NCBI GenBank assembly: GCA_045807125.1
Contig: JBJMHZ010000042.1
Location: 1 to 64,000 of the forward strand
Direction of reading: 5' to 3'
Length of the DNA: 64,000 nucleotides
DNA from: JBJMHZ01 sp045807125
GTDB taxonomy: Bacteria > Actinomycetota > Actinomycetes > JAWWOL01
The position numbers and the translations under genes are program-made. The notes beneath the pieces are model-generated. The model saw only the letters and a program-made list of their open reading frames with translations. It was not told the DNA's origin and ran no database searches. This document shows positions 16,972 to 25,799 of this stretch, piece by piece (the stretch's first letter is position 1; each line of letters opens with the position of its first letter).

Positions 16972-18192
16972 GTGAGCGTCGCCGTGGCCGCTGCCCTCGG
17001 GGTGCTGGGCGGGGCGCTGCTCGTCGTCACCCTCGCGTTCCTGCCGCCGCAGGGGTGGGACTGGCTGCACCGGCGCGAGGCGGCGCGCGGGGCGGTGCCC
17101 GAGGGCGGAGCGAGCCCGCCGGCTCCCCCAGGAACGTTCCGGGCGCTCGCCGTGCTTGACGAGCTGCCGACGGCCGCCGTGGTGCTCGACGGCAACGACG
17201 AGGTGCTGTTCGCCAACGGGGCCGCCCAGTCGCTCGGAGTGATCCACGGCAACCGGTTGGCGCTCGGCGAGCTGCGCGAGCTCATCCGCAGCACCCGCAG
17301 GGACGGGCGGGTGCGCGAGATGGAGGTCGACCTCGCTCCGCTCGCGCCGCGCCGTCGTCCGCTCGCCGTCCGGGCCCGCGTGGTGGCCGCCGGCGGCCTC
17401 GACGTCGCGGTCATGGTCGACGACCTGACCGAGGCGCGGCGGGTGGAGGCCGTGCGCCGCGACTTCGTCGGCAACGTCAGCCATGAGCTGAAGACGCCGG
17501 TCGGTGCCATCTCGCTGCTCGCCGAGGCGATACTGAACGGCGCCGACGAGCCGGCGACCGTACGGCACTTCGCCGAGCGCGTGCAGCGCGAGTCGCAGCG
17601 CCTCGGCCGGCTCGTGCAGGAGCTCATCGCCCTCTCCCGGCTCCAGAGCGCCGAGCCGCTGCCCGACCCGCAGCCGGTCTCCCTGCGCCAAGTGGTCAAC
17701 GAGGCCATCGACCGCGCCCGGCTCTCGGCGGCCGCCAAGGGCATCACCATCGCGTACGACCAGCAGGACGCCGAGGTGGTCGGTGACGCCGATCTGCTCG
17801 TGACCGCCGTGGACAACCTCATCGACAACGCGGTGGCGTACTCCCCACCGGCGACGCGCGTCACGGTCGGCGTGCGCACCGACGGCGGCGCCGTCCAGCT
17901 GTGGGTGAGCGACCAAGGCATCGGCATCGCGGCCAAGGACATCGACCGCGTGTTCGAGCGGTTCTACCGCGTCGACCCGGCGCGGTCGCGCGACACCGGC
18001 GGCACGGGGCTCGGCCTGTCCATCGTCAAGCACATCGTCACCAACCACGGCGGCACGATCAGCGCATGGAGCTCGCTCGGCGAGGGGTCGACGTTCACCG
18101 TCCGGCTCGACAGGGCAGACGAGCCCGCCCACGCCGTCGACCCCGTCGATGCCCTCGACCCCGTCGACCAGCCGGCCGGCAAGGAGGCCTGA
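16972..18192 (+). CDS. senX3: Sensor histidine kinase SenX3 (PhoR role)
   Basis: 406 residues. One clear membrane helix (about 4-25), a PAS-like region (55-150), then the kinase. The H-box is DFVGNVSHELKTPVGAI with His171. The N-box is DNLIDNAVAYS, and the ATP lid has DQGIGIAAKDIDRVFERFYR and GGTGLGLSIVKHI. It phosphorylates RegX3 under phosphate limitation. SenX3 of mycobacteria has two membrane helices as I recall; only one is evident here. The tail repeats acidic VDP/LDP units. The GTG at 16972 is in frame; the one at 16962 is not. Confidence 0.93.
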   Translation: MSVAVAAALGVLGGALLVVTLAFLPPQGWDWLHRREAARGAVPEGGASPPAPPGTFRALAVLDELPTAAVVLDGNDEVLFANGAAQSLGVIHGNRLALGELRELIRSTRRDGRVREMEVDLAPLAPRRRPLAVRARVVAAGGLDVAVMVDDLTEARRVEAVRRDFVGNVSHELKTPVGAISLLAEAILNGADEPATVRHFAERVQRESQRLGRLVQELIALSRLQSAEPLPDPQPVSLRQVVNEAIDRARLSAAAKGITIAYDQQDAEVVGDADLLVTAVDNLIDNAVAYSPPATRVTVGVRTDGGAVQLWVSDQGIGIAAKDIDRVFERFYRVDPARSRDTGGTGLGLSIVKHIVTNHGGTISAWSSLGEGSTFTVRLDRADEPAHAVDPVDALDPVDQPAGKEA

Positions 18193-18195
18193 CGC

Positions 18196-18876
18196 ATGAC
18201 CCGCATCCTCGTGGTCGAGGACGAGGAGTCCTTCTCCGAGGCGCTCTCCTTCCTGCTGCGCAAGGAAGGCTTCGACATCGCGGTGGCCACGACCGGCTCC
18301 GCCGCGCTCGTCGAGTACGACCGCGGCGGCGCCGACCTGGTGCTGCTCGACCTCATGCTGCCCGGCGTGTCCGGTACCGAGGTCTGCCGCCAGCTGCGCG
18401 CACGGTCCAACGTGCCGGTCATCATGCTGACCGCCAAGGACAGCGAGGTCGACAAGGTCGTCGGGCTCGAGATCGGTGCCGACGACTACGTCACCAAGCC
18501 GTTCTCCTCGCGCGAGCTGGTAGCGCGGATCCATGCGGTGCTCCGGCGCCGCGGCGAGCCCGAGGACTCCGAGACCGACGCCCTCGAGGCCGGCCCCGTG
18601 CGCATGGACATCGACCGGCACGTCGTCACGGTCGACGGCGATGCCGTCCAGCTGCCGCTCAAGGAGTTCGAGCTGCTCCACCTGCTGCTGCGCAACGCCG
18701 GACGGGTGCTCACCCGCGGGCAGCTCATCGACCGCGTCTGGGGCAGCGACTACGTCGGTGACACCAAGACGCTCGACGTCCACGTCAAGCGGTTGCGCGC
18801 CAAGGTGGAGCGCGATCCCGGCAGCCCGCGCCACCTGCTCACGGTGCGCGGACTCGGCTACAAGTTCGAGCCCTGA
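18196..18876 (+). CDS. regX3: Response regulator RegX3 (PhoP role)
   Basis: 226 residues, OmpR class. The receiver has the acidic pair in VVEDEE, the phosphoacceptor Asp52 in LVLLDLMLPGVSG and Lys in YVTKPFSSRE. The winged helix (about 130-226) has LPLKEFELLHLLLRNAGRVLTRGQLI kept in separate blocks and VHVKRLRAKVE. It resembles mycobacterial RegX3 over its whole length from memory. It should bind the PHO repeats noted upstream of ppk1 and pstS. It follows senX3 by 3 nt and converges on pit with only 9 bp between stops. Confidence 0.95.
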   Translation: MTRILVVEDEESFSEALSFLLRKEGFDIAVATTGSAALVEYDRGGADLVLLDLMLPGVSGTEVCRQLRARSNVPVIMLTAKDSEVDKVVGLEIGADDYVTKPFSSRELVARIHAVLRRRGEPEDSETDALEAGPVRMDIDRHVVTVDGDAVQLPLKEFELLHLLLRNAGRVLTRGQLIDRVWGSDYVGDTKTLDVHVKRLRAKVERDPGSPRHLLTVRGLGYKFEP

Positions 18877-18885
18877 CCGCGCGGC

Positions 18886-19878
18886 TCAGCCGAACAGCGG
18901 GTGCAGGATCCAGTAGATGAGGGCGGCCACGGCGCCGGCCGCCGGGAGCGTGAGGATCCAGGCCGCGACGATCGAGCGCGCAATGCCCCAGCGGACCGCC
19001 GACAGGCGGTGGGTGGAGCCGACGCCCATGATGGTCGACGTGATGACGTGCGTGGTGGAGACCGGCGCGCCGACGTGGGCCGCGCCGAAGAGGACGGTCG
19101 CGGCGGTGATGTCGGTCGCGAAGCCGCGCGGTGGGTCCATCTTGATGACCCGGCGGCCGAGCGTGCGGATGATGCGCCAGCCGCCCGAGTAGGTACCGAA
19201 CGCGATCGCGCCGGCCGCCGCGAACTTCACCCACAGCGGCACCTCGAACTCGGTGATGTTGCCGTTGGCGAGCAGGGCCAGCGTGATGACGCCCATGGTC
19301 TTCTGCGCGTCCTGCGTGCCGTGCGAGAAGGAGATGAACGCGGCGGCCAGCGGCTGCAGCAGGCGGAACGACCGGTTGACCGGATGCGGTCGCGCCCGGT
19401 GGAACAGCCACAGGATCGCCAGCATCACGATCGCGCCACCGACGAACCCGACCGTCGGCGAGACCACCATCGGAATGACGACCTTCTCCCACACCACCTG
19501 CCACTTCACGGAGGTGGACGACGCCAGGCCCGCGCCGATGAGCCCACCAATCAGCGCGTGGGACGACGACGACGGCAGGCCGAAGTACCAGGTGATGAGG
19601 TTCCACGTGATGGCGCCGAGGAGCGCCGCCGCGACGATGACGAGGCCGTGGGAGTTGAGCGCCGGCTCGATGATGCCGCTGCCGATGGTCTTGGCGACCT
19701 TGGTCGAGACGAGCGCGCCGAGCAGGTTGAAGACCGCCGCGATGGCGAGCGCGAGCCGCGGCGTCAGCGCCCGCGTCGAGATCGAGCTCGCGATGGCGTT
19801 GGCCGAGTCGTGGAACCCGTTGGTGAAGTCGAAGAAGAGCGCGATGAGGACGATCGCCCAGAGCCCGACGTCATGCAC
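18886..19878 (-). CDS. pit: PiT-family low-affinity phosphate transporter
   Basis: 330 residues with about ten membrane helices. PiT signature segments are present twice: FDFTNGFHDSANAIASSISTR near the N-terminus and GAPVSTTHVITSTIMGVGS near the C-terminus, plus GLPSSSSHALIGGLIGAG. It moves metal-phosphate by ion symport when phosphate is ample. It starts with GTG 4 nt after the PhoU-like gene, so the two form an operon. It lies opposite regX3, placing both phosphate uptake systems together. Confidence 0.93.
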   Translation of the reverse strand: MHDVGLWAIVLIALFFDFTNGFHDSANAIASSISTRALTPRLALAIAAVFNLLGALVSTKVAKTIGSGIIEPALNSHGLVIVAAALLGAITWNLITWYFGLPSSSSHALIGGLIGAGLASSTSVKWQVVWEKVVIPMVVSPTVGFVGGAIVMLAILWLFHRARPHPVNRSFRLLQPLAAAFISFSHGTQDAQKTMGVITLALLANGNITEFEVPLWVKFAAAGAIAFGTYSGGWRIIRTLGRRVIKMDPPRGFATDITAATVLFGAAHVGAPVSTTHVITSTIMGVGSTHRLSAVRWGIARSIVAAWILTLPAAGAVAALIYWILHPLFG

Positions 19879-19882
19879 CGGA

Positions 19883-20503
19883 TCAGGATTCCTTGACGAC
19901 GATCGTCTCGACCGTGTCGGCCACGTGCTCGAACGCGTCGGCGGCGCGCTCCAGCTCGTCGACGAGCTCCTTCAGCTTCAGGACGGTCAAGGCGTCGTAC
20001 GCGCCGGAGAAGAGCTCGGCGACCAGCTTCCGGTAGACCTGGTCCGCCTCGTTCTCCAGGCGGTTGATCTCGATCCAGTACTCCTCCAGATCCTTCAGGC
20101 CACGCAGCCGGGGCATCGCCTCCGCCGTCGTCGCGGCTGCCCGCTGCAGCACGTCGATCTGGGCCGAGACGCCGGAGGGCAGCTCCTGCACGCCGTACAG
20201 GACGATGAGATCGGCGGCAGCCTCGACGAAGTCCATGACGTCGTCCAGCCGGCTCGCGAGGCGGTAGATGTCCTCGCGATCGAACGGCGTCACGAACGTC
20301 GAGTTGAGCTGCCGGTAGATGCGGTGCGTCACGTCGTCGCCCGCATGCTCGCAATCGCGGATCTGGCTGGCGACGCCCGCGCGCTCGTCGGCGGGCCGCT
20401 CGGTGAGCTCGCCGAGCAGCCGGGTCGCCACGATGAGGTTGCCGGAGGACTCGGTGAACAAGGCGTAGAAGCTGGTCTCGGCTGGCGTGAGGCGCAGTCG
20501 CAC
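19883..20503 (-). CDS. DUF47/PhoU-like partner of Pit
   Basis: 206 residues, nearly all helical, of the DUF47 family that regularly accompanies pit genes. Visible: FYALFTESSGNLIVATRLLGEL, then acidic helices with CEHAGDDVTHRIYR, TPFDREDIYRLASRLDDVMDF and INRLENEADQVYRKL, which resemble metal-binding PhoU helices. It probably tunes Pit activity. The GTG start has a nearby GAGG, and a TAGCAT sequence about 35 nt upstream may be the -10. Confidence 0.9.
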   Translation of the reverse strand: MRLRLTPAETSFYALFTESSGNLIVATRLLGELTERPADERAGVASQIRDCEHAGDDVTHRIYRQLNSTFVTPFDREDIYRLASRLDDVMDFVEAAADLIVLYGVQELPSGVSAQIDVLQRAAATTAEAMPRLRGLKDLEEYWIEINRLENEADQVYRKLVAELFSGAYDALTVLKLKELVDELERAADAFEHVADTVETIVVKES

Positions 20504-20621
20504 GGGAACCTCGGCGGGTGCGGAAGTCGGTCGCGCCGAATGCTAGGGGGTAGGGGATCACGACGCCAACGCACCCCTGCCATCGGCGCGGTGCGAAGGG
20601 GCACGGGCGCACGGGGACCAT

Positions 20622-20627
20622 TACCCT
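20622..20627 (+). promoter_or_regulatory. -10 box of a leaderless SRPBCC gene
   Basis: TACCCT ends 6 nt before the ATG at 20634. Confidence 0.4.
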
Positions 20628-20633
20628 GCCGTC

Positions 20634-21092
20634 ATGCCCCGTACGCGAATCGTGTCCGGTACGGTCGTGATCGCCGCTTCCGCCGAGACGATCTTCGACC
20701 TGCTGGCCAACCCGAGGGCGCACCTTGCGATCGACGGGTCGGGCACCCTGCGCGGCGTGGTGCGCGGGCCCGCCCGGCTCGCGAAGGGCAGCCACTTCAG
20801 CGTGCGGATGCGGGCCGGCGTCCCGTACGTGATGCGCAACGCCGTCGTCGAGCTCGAGGAGGGCCGCCGCATCGCGTGGCGGCACATCGGCCGGCACCGC
20901 TGGCGCTACGAGCTCCGGCCGGTCGAGGGCGGCACCGAGGTCACCGAGAGCTTCGACTACTCGACCGCCCTCTCCCCGTGGTTGCTCGAGCGGCTCGGCT
21001 ACCCAGAGCGCAACGCGGCCGGCATCGAGCGGTCGCTGCAGCTGCTGAAGCAGTACGTGGAGGAGCCCTCCTCCCGGCCGGCGACCGGCTGA
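20634..21092 (+). CDS. SRPBCC (START-like) domain protein
   Basis: 152 residues of the polyketide-cyclase/SRPBCC helix-grip fold. The strand-loop start SGTVVIAASAETIFDLLANPRAHLAIDG is typical when read in parts (VIAASAETIFDLL; NPRAHLAIDGSG), as is the late strand GGTEVTESFDYS. Such proteins bind hydrophobic ligands or act in stress responses; the ligand is unknown. The next gene begins only 5 nt later, so they are probably cotranscribed. Confidence 0.85.
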   Translation: MPRTRIVSGTVVIAASAETIFDLLANPRAHLAIDGSGTLRGVVRGPARLAKGSHFSVRMRAGVPYVMRNAVVELEEGRRIAWRHIGRHRWRYELRPVEGGTEVTESFDYSTALSPWLLERLGYPERNAAGIERSLQLLKQYVEEPSSRPATG

Positions 21093-21097
21093 CCGCG

Positions 21098-21637
21098 ATG
21101 CCCGAGAGCCGCCGCACCGCCGTGGCCGTCGTCGGCCCCGGCGAGGCCCCCGCACCGGTGGCGGAGGCGGCGTACGAGGTCGGCCGGGCGCTCGCACTGG
21201 CCGGTCACGTCGTGGTCACCGGAGGCGGGGCGGGCGTGATGGCCGCCGCCAGCAGGGGCGCGAAGGACGCCGGCGGGACCACGGTGGCGCTCCTGCCCGG
21301 CACCGACCCCGGCGAGGCCAACCGGTGGGCCGACATCGTCCTGCCGACGGGCCTCGGCGAGGGCCGCGACCTGCTCGTCGTGCGCGCCGCGGCGGTCGTC
21401 GTCGCGATCGGCGGCAGCTGGGGGACCCTCGCCGAGGTGGCCCTGGCCAGGCGGGCCGGCATCCCGGTCGTGGGGATCGGGACGTGGGTCCCGCACGACG
21501 ACGCCGGCGAGGCCGCGCCCGGCGGCCCGCTCGCCGCGGCCGATCCGGCGGCGGCGGTGCGGCTCGTCACCGAGATCCTCGGCCGGGGCCCTCACCTGAT
21601 CGGCCGTCGCGCGGACCCCGCGCAGCGGTCAATCTGA
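21098..21637 (+). CDS. LOG-like Rossmann protein (TIGR00725 type)
   Basis: 179 residues. It contains GHVVVTGGGAGVMAAASRGAK and the GGSWGTLAEV motif (GGxxGTxxE), as in LOG/lysine-decarboxylase-like and molybdenum-carrier-like proteins. Relatives act as cytokinin-riboside phosphoribohydrolases or bind nucleotides; the exact role here is not known. It follows the SRPBCC gene closely. Confidence 0.8.
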   Translation: MPESRRTAVAVVGPGEAPAPVAEAAYEVGRALALAGHVVVTGGGAGVMAAASRGAKDAGGTTVALLPGTDPGEANRWADIVLPTGLGEGRDLLVVRAAAVVVAIGGSWGTLAEVALARRAGIPVVGIGTWVPHDDAGEAAPGGPLAAADPAAAVRLVTEILGRGPHLIGRRADPAQRSI

Positions 21638-21805
21638 TCATTGCGGGCGCCGGGCGCCCGCGGGGGTGGTGCCCGGCGTCCACCGCTGCCGGACCGGGCG
21701 GCGCACGGGGCACCGGGGGGCACGACGCCGGCCGCTGCGCCACACTGGAGGGGCCGCACGGGCCTGGTGATCCGGGCCCGTGCCATCGGCCCCTGGAGGT
21801 GCGCC

Positions 21806-22603
21806 ATGCCGGGCTTCTCCCCGGACGAGGTCCGCGGATCCGTCTCCGGCTGGCTGCGGGTCGGGCGCCGCGAGATCGACCGGCGCCGGCTGGCCGCCGC
21901 GCACGAGCGCGCCATGACCGCCCACCGCCGCGCGGTGCGCCGGGCCACCCGATGGACCGGCCGGTACGCGGGCGCAGCCGGCGTCGCGCTCGTGATCGTC
22001 CCGCTCACCCACGGCTGGGCCGAGCTCGGCTGGGGCGCCACGAGCGCCGCGCTCGCCGTCCGGGCCGGCCGCAGCGCGCTCGAGGCCAGGCGGCGCCGGT
22101 CGGCGACGGGGCCGTTGCCCCCGGCGCTGCCGCCCGCACTGCCGGCGCCGCCACCACCGGGCTCGGCGGCGTGGCCGGCCCTGCGCCGGGTCGACGCGGC
22201 CACCGCCGCCCTGCGACGCCTGCTGACCGGCGTGCCGTCCGGCGAGCGCGCCGTGCTCGCGCCGGCGCTGCAGGCGGCGACCGGGGCCGACGACGCGGCG
22301 CGCCTGCAGGCCGCGGAGGTCGCGGCCATCGAGGCCACCCTGCAGGCCACGCACCGCGACGGCGGATGGCGGCCGGAGCTGACCTCCGAGCTGACGTCGG
22401 AGCTCGCCGACCGGCTGGCCGGGCTCGACCGCGCCGCCGATGCGGTCGAGGAGCTCGTGGCGGGTGCCCGGGCACTGCTGCGGACCACCGGCCAGGACGC
22501 CGCGAGCCGGCTGCGCGCGGCCGTGGACGAGGTCGTCGCCCGCTCGTACGGGGTGCGGGCGGCGGCGGCCGCCCCGGGGACCCGTCCGGTCGATCGACCC
22601 TGA
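21806..22603 (+). CDS. Membrane-anchored helical protein, possibly PspM-like
   Basis: 265 residues. A basic N-terminal helix (about 15-50) is followed by a hydrophobic pair (about 55-87), a Pro-rich linker (PPALPPALPAPPPPG in part) and a helical, Ala-rich C-terminal half that could form a coiled coil. The layout recalls actinobacterial PspM-type envelope stress proteins, but no pspA is adjacent and I am not sure. GGAGGT 7 nt before the ATG fixes the start. Confidence 0.6.
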   Translation: MPGFSPDEVRGSVSGWLRVGRREIDRRRLAAAHERAMTAHRRAVRRATRWTGRYAGAAGVALVIVPLTHGWAELGWGATSAALAVRAGRSALEARRRRSATGPLPPALPPALPAPPPPGSAAWPALRRVDAATAALRRLLTGVPSGERAVLAPALQAATGADDAARLQAAEVAAIEATLQATHRDGGWRPELTSELTSELADRLAGLDRAADAVEELVAGARALLRTTGQDAASRLRAAVDEVVARSYGVRAAAAAPGTRPVDRP

Positions 22604-22767
22604 CGGCCGCGAGCCCGGCACCACCCGGCACGACCTGGCTGACCGGCGCGGCGGCCTCGGGGTGTCCACGCTATGGCCGTGTCGGGAGGCAGAGGGTCCT
22701 GAATCGAGATAGCGTTCGGCTAGGCCCGCCACCACCCTGCAGGAGATCGACCTAGGACAGGACATCA

Positions 22768-23169
22768 ATGCAGTCGCTGAGCGACAAAGAGTTCGCTTCT
22801 CTCCTCGCTTTCCGTACCGAGCTGCGCCGGTTCAACCACTGGAGCGAGGCGCAGGCCCGGACGGCGGGGCTCACCCACATGCAGCATCAGTTGCTGCTGA
22901 CGATCCGGGGCCACACCGACGAGCGGGGGCCGACGATCACCGAGGTCGCCGAGTACCTGTTCCTCCGCCACCACAGCGCCGTCGAGCTGGTCAACCGGGC
23001 GGAGTCGGGCGGCTGGGTGGCCCGCAACCGGGACAGGGACGACGCCCGGGTGGTGCGCCTGCGCCTGACGCCGAAGGGCGAGGGGGCCATCGAGAAGCTG
23101 ACCGAGATGCACGTGCAGGAGCTGCAGCGGCTCTCGCCGTTCCTCGACCACCTGGTCGCGGGTCTCTGA
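22768..23169 (+). CDS. MarR-family transcriptional regulator
   Basis: 133 residues with a MarR winged helix. The helix-turn-helix is at about 55-80 (TITEVAEYLFLRHHSAVELVNRAE), the wing is NRDRDDARVVRLRLTPKG and a dimerising helix lies at each end. The phenolic or other ligand is unknown. The neighbouring small zinc-ribbon-like gene may be its partner or target. Confidence 0.88.
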   Translation: MQSLSDKEFASLLAFRTELRRFNHWSEAQARTAGLTHMQHQLLLTIRGHTDERGPTITEVAEYLFLRHHSAVELVNRAESGGWVARNRDRDDARVVRLRLTPKGEGAIEKLTEMHVQELQRLSPFLDHLVAGL

Positions 23170-23296
23170 CCGCCCGGCTGCGAACTATTTCCTCCCCGTC
23201 GCGACGTTCGGGCTCAAGGAAGGCCGCGAGCGCGCCGACCAGGCCATGACGAGTGCCGCCGGAGGCGGTGCCGAAGGCCGCGACGAGGGGACTGCC

Positions 23297-23446
23297 GTGC
23301 GCGTCATGTACGTCGAGGACTGCCCGTCCTGCGGCTGCGCCATGGTCAGGGAGAACTCGGTCGCCGCCCCGCCGGCCCTGCTGCGGGCCATGACCTGCGC
23401 CAACCAGGAGTGCGACTGCCACGCGCTGCTAGCCAACGCCGGCTGA
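23297..23446 (+). CDS. Small cysteine-rich protein, zinc-ribbon-like
   Basis: 49 residues from a GTG that has GAGGGG 6 nt upstream. It contains CPSCGC and, 25 residues later, CANQECDC, so five or six cysteines could bind zinc or an iron-sulfur centre. No family is recognised. An upstream in-frame ATG at 23246 would add 17 low-complexity residues and has no ribosome site. Confidence 0.5.
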   Translation: MRVMYVEDCPSCGCAMVRENSVAAPPALLRAMTCANQECDCHALLANAG

Positions 23447-23530
23447 GCCGGCCGAGCGTACCAAGCCGGCCGAGCATCCCCCGTTCGGCCTGATTGCCGA
23501 ACCACCCTCGGGGAACACCGCCCCCATCAC

Positions 23531-23545
23531 GATCCGTTACGGATC
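23531..23545. promoter_or_regulatory. 15-nt palindrome before the PAS-EAL gene
   Basis: GATCCGT-T-ACGGATC is a perfect dyad, 72 nt before the PAS-EAL start. A related half site, TTCCGTAACC, follows at 23553-23562. It looks like an operator; the regulator is unknown. Confidence 0.35.
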
Positions 23546-23616
23546 CTGTCGATTCCGTAACCATCACCTCGGGTCCGCATGCCGGACGGGCCACGGGGCG
23601 GCGGGAAGGGGGCACC

Positions 23617-25143
23617 GTGACGTCTGGCAGCCCGGCGCACCATGGCGCCGGCCGAGCCGGCTGGCACTGGCCACGGACGGCCGAGCCGGCCGGTGGGAGC
23701 GCACGGCCGCCCCACCCTGATCCCCGTCCGGGTCAGCGCCCTGGCCAGCGGCCCGGTCACCGGCCGGGCCCCGGCCCGCTGCGCGCGCCGCTGCGACCGG
23801 CGCGCACCTCCTCGCTGCTCGGCGCCGCCATCGTCACCGCCGTGGCGGCCACCGCCGGGCTCGCCGCGGTCGGTGCGGTGCCGCCCGCCTGGGTCGTCAC
23901 CGGCGGGGCGGTCGCCGCCGTCCCGCTGCTTGTCGCCGTCGCGCTGCTGTCCCGGCAGGCCGCGGCCAGGAGCGACCAGCTCGCGGCGGCCAGGCGCAGC
24001 TTCGACTCGCTCGCCGTCACGACCCACGAGCTGCTCTGGCGCACCGACGCGACCGGCCGGCTGACCTGGACCAACGACGTGACCCGCGAGCTGCTGGGCT
24101 ACGGCCCCGAGGACCTGCTCGGCCGCCAGGTGAGCACCCTGCTCGACCCTGATCAGCTGCCACTGTGGCGCCGGCAGATCCGTGCCTTCATCGCCTCCGG
24201 CGGCTCGTGGCGCGACGTGCCGCACCGGGTCCTGCACCGCGACGGGCGGGCCGTGCTGGTGGAGGCGAGCGGTCAGCCGGTCGTCGACAGGCACGGGCTG
24301 GTCGTCGGCTACCAGGGCACCCTCCGGCGCGTCGACCGGCCGGGCGCCGAGGCGGAGCGGCTCGCGCACGAGCGTCAGCTCGTGTCGTCGCTGCTGTGCC
24401 CGGAGGCAGTCCGGATCGCCTTCCAGCCGATCGTCAGCCTCTCGACCGACGAGGTGGTCGGAGCCGAGGCGCTGACCCGGTTCATCACCACGCCGCACCT
24501 GCCCGACCTGCCCGCCCTGCCGCCCAGCACGTGGTTCGCCCGCGCCTGGGAGGTCGGCCTCGGCGTCGCGCTCGAGCTCCAGTCGCTGCGGGCGGCCCTC
24601 GCGGCGCTCCCCCAGCTGCCCGCCGACCTGTACGTCTCGGTCAACGCCGCGCCGCGCACCGTGCTCGACCCCACCTTCCGGGAGCTGCTCACCGACCCGT
24701 CGACGCCCATCGACCGGCTCGTCCTCGAGATCACCGAGCACGAGTCGATCGACGACTACGAGCTGCTCCTGAGCGTGCTGCGACCGACGCGCCGGCGCGG
24801 CCTGCGGCTCGCCGTGGACGACGCCGGCGCCGGCTACGCGTCGTTCCGGCACATCGTCAAGCTCCGGCCGGACCACATCAAGCTCGACCGCGATCTGACC
24901 GCCGGCATCGAGGCCGACCCCGCGCGGCGGGCGCTGGCCAGCGCCGTCGTGGTCTTCGCCCTCGAGCTCGACGCATCGGTCACCGCCGAGGGCGTCGAGA
25001 CGCCCGAGCAGCTCGACATGCTGCGCTCGCTGTCGGTCGATGCCGCCCAGGGCTTCTACCTCGGCCGGCCGGTGTGCGACCCGCAGCAGTGGCGGACCTG
25101 GCGCGCGGATGCGCCCGCCGAGCGGGGCGCCGGCAGCGGCTGA
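23617..25143 (+). CDS. Membrane PAS-EAL cyclic-di-GMP phosphodiesterase
   Basis: 508 residues. A Pro/Arg/Gly-rich N-terminus with repeated GQRP units is followed by two membrane helices (about 67-90 and 92-112), a PAS domain (125-240) and an EAL domain (260-490). EAL residues are mostly kept: GAEALTRF, VNAAP, EITEHE, DHIKLD and TAEGVE. Loop 6 reads DDAGAGYAS rather than DDFGTGYSS, and there is no GGDEF domain, so this should degrade or sense c-di-GMP. The GTG at 23617 has GGAAGGGGG before it. Confidence 0.87.
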   Translation: MTSGSPAHHGAGRAGWHWPRTAEPAGGSARPPHPDPRPGQRPGQRPGHRPGPGPLRAPLRPARTSSLLGAAIVTAVAATAGLAAVGAVPPAWVVTGGAVAAVPLLVAVALLSRQAAARSDQLAAARRSFDSLAVTTHELLWRTDATGRLTWTNDVTRELLGYGPEDLLGRQVSTLLDPDQLPLWRRQIRAFIASGGSWRDVPHRVLHRDGRAVLVEASGQPVVDRHGLVVGYQGTLRRVDRPGAEAERLAHERQLVSSLLCPEAVRIAFQPIVSLSTDEVVGAEALTRFITTPHLPDLPALPPSTWFARAWEVGLGVALELQSLRAALAALPQLPADLYVSVNAAPRTVLDPTFRELLTDPSTPIDRLVLEITEHESIDDYELLLSVLRPTRRRGLRLAVDDAGAGYASFRHIVKLRPDHIKLDRDLTAGIEADPARRALASAVVVFALELDASVTAEGVETPEQLDMLRSLSVDAAQGFYLGRPVCDPQQWRTWRADAPAERGAGSG

Positions 25144-25178
25144 CCGGCCGGCCGGCCGGGTGGCTGGCCGCGGTGGCG

Positions 25179-25772
25179 TCACCGCTGTCGATGGCCGCCC
25201 ACGAAGTACGACCAGAGCTCGGTGCCCTCGGCCGGCCCCTCCGGGTGCAGCAGGCGGAACTCCTCGAACAGCTGGTAGAGCCGCCGGGCGAGCGCCTCGG
25301 TCTCGGCGAGCGTCAGGTACAGCCCCACCCGCATCTGCGGGCCCAGCTCGCCGCCGGCCTCCTCCAGCTCGTCCAGGAAGAGCTGGAGCAGCGCGTTGCC
25401 GAGCAGCTCCGGGTCGGTCTCCTCGAAGTCCAGGCGCCAGGACTTGCCGGTGGAGCGGTACGGCTTCTCGCGCGACCCGCGCATGCCGCGGCGCACCTCG
25501 TCGACCCGGAGGAAGCCGGTCTCGACCAGCTGCCGGACGTGGTGCAGCACGGTGGCCGGGTCCTTGCCGAGCCGGTCGGCCAGCTGCTTGTTGGTCAGCG
25601 CCTCGCCCAGGGTGAGCCGCAGGATGCGCAGCCGCAGCGGGTGCGCCAGCGCCCTCGCCTCCGCCGGCGTCGCGCGCGGCCGGCCCTCGCCCCCGGCCGG
25701 CGAGCCGGTCGCCTGCGGCGGCTGCCCGTCCGCCCCGCTGCCCCCGCTCGCCACGCTCCGCATGCCGTCCAC
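25179..25772 (-). CDS. ArsR-like helix-turn-helix regulator
   Basis: 197 residues. The winged helix at about 35-115 includes ALAHPLRLRILRLTLGEALT in part and NKQLADRLGKDPATVLHHVRQL as the recognition region, followed by a helical C-terminal effector domain ending SYFVGGHRQR. It is divergent from the MFS exporter and a palindrome lies between them, so it probably represses both. A TATCGT box 6 nt before the GTG at 25772 suggests a leaderless transcript. An ATG at 25763 is the alternative start. Confidence 0.85.
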   Translation of the reverse strand: MDGMRSVASGGSGADGQPPQATGSPAGGEGRPRATPAEARALAHPLRLRILRLTLGEALTNKQLADRLGKDPATVLHHVRQLVETGFLRVDEVRRGMRGSREKPYRSTGKSWRLDFEETDPELLGNALLQLFLDELEEAGGELGPQMRVGLYLTLAETEALARRLYQLFEEFRLLHPEGPAEGTELWSYFVGGHRQR

Positions 25773-25778
25773 GCTGCG

Positions 25779-25784
25779 ACGATA
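25779..25784 (-). promoter_or_regulatory. -10 box of the leaderless ArsR-like gene
   Basis: TATCGT on the minus strand, 6 nt before the GTG at 25772. Confidence 0.4.
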
Positions 25785-25799
25785 CCCCGATCCGGCGAA

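Noticed and set aside
16951..16975. GCTCACC-like pair on the minus strand over the senX3 start
   Set aside because: The period is 10, not 11, and the pair overlaps the start codon, so I do not call a PHO box.
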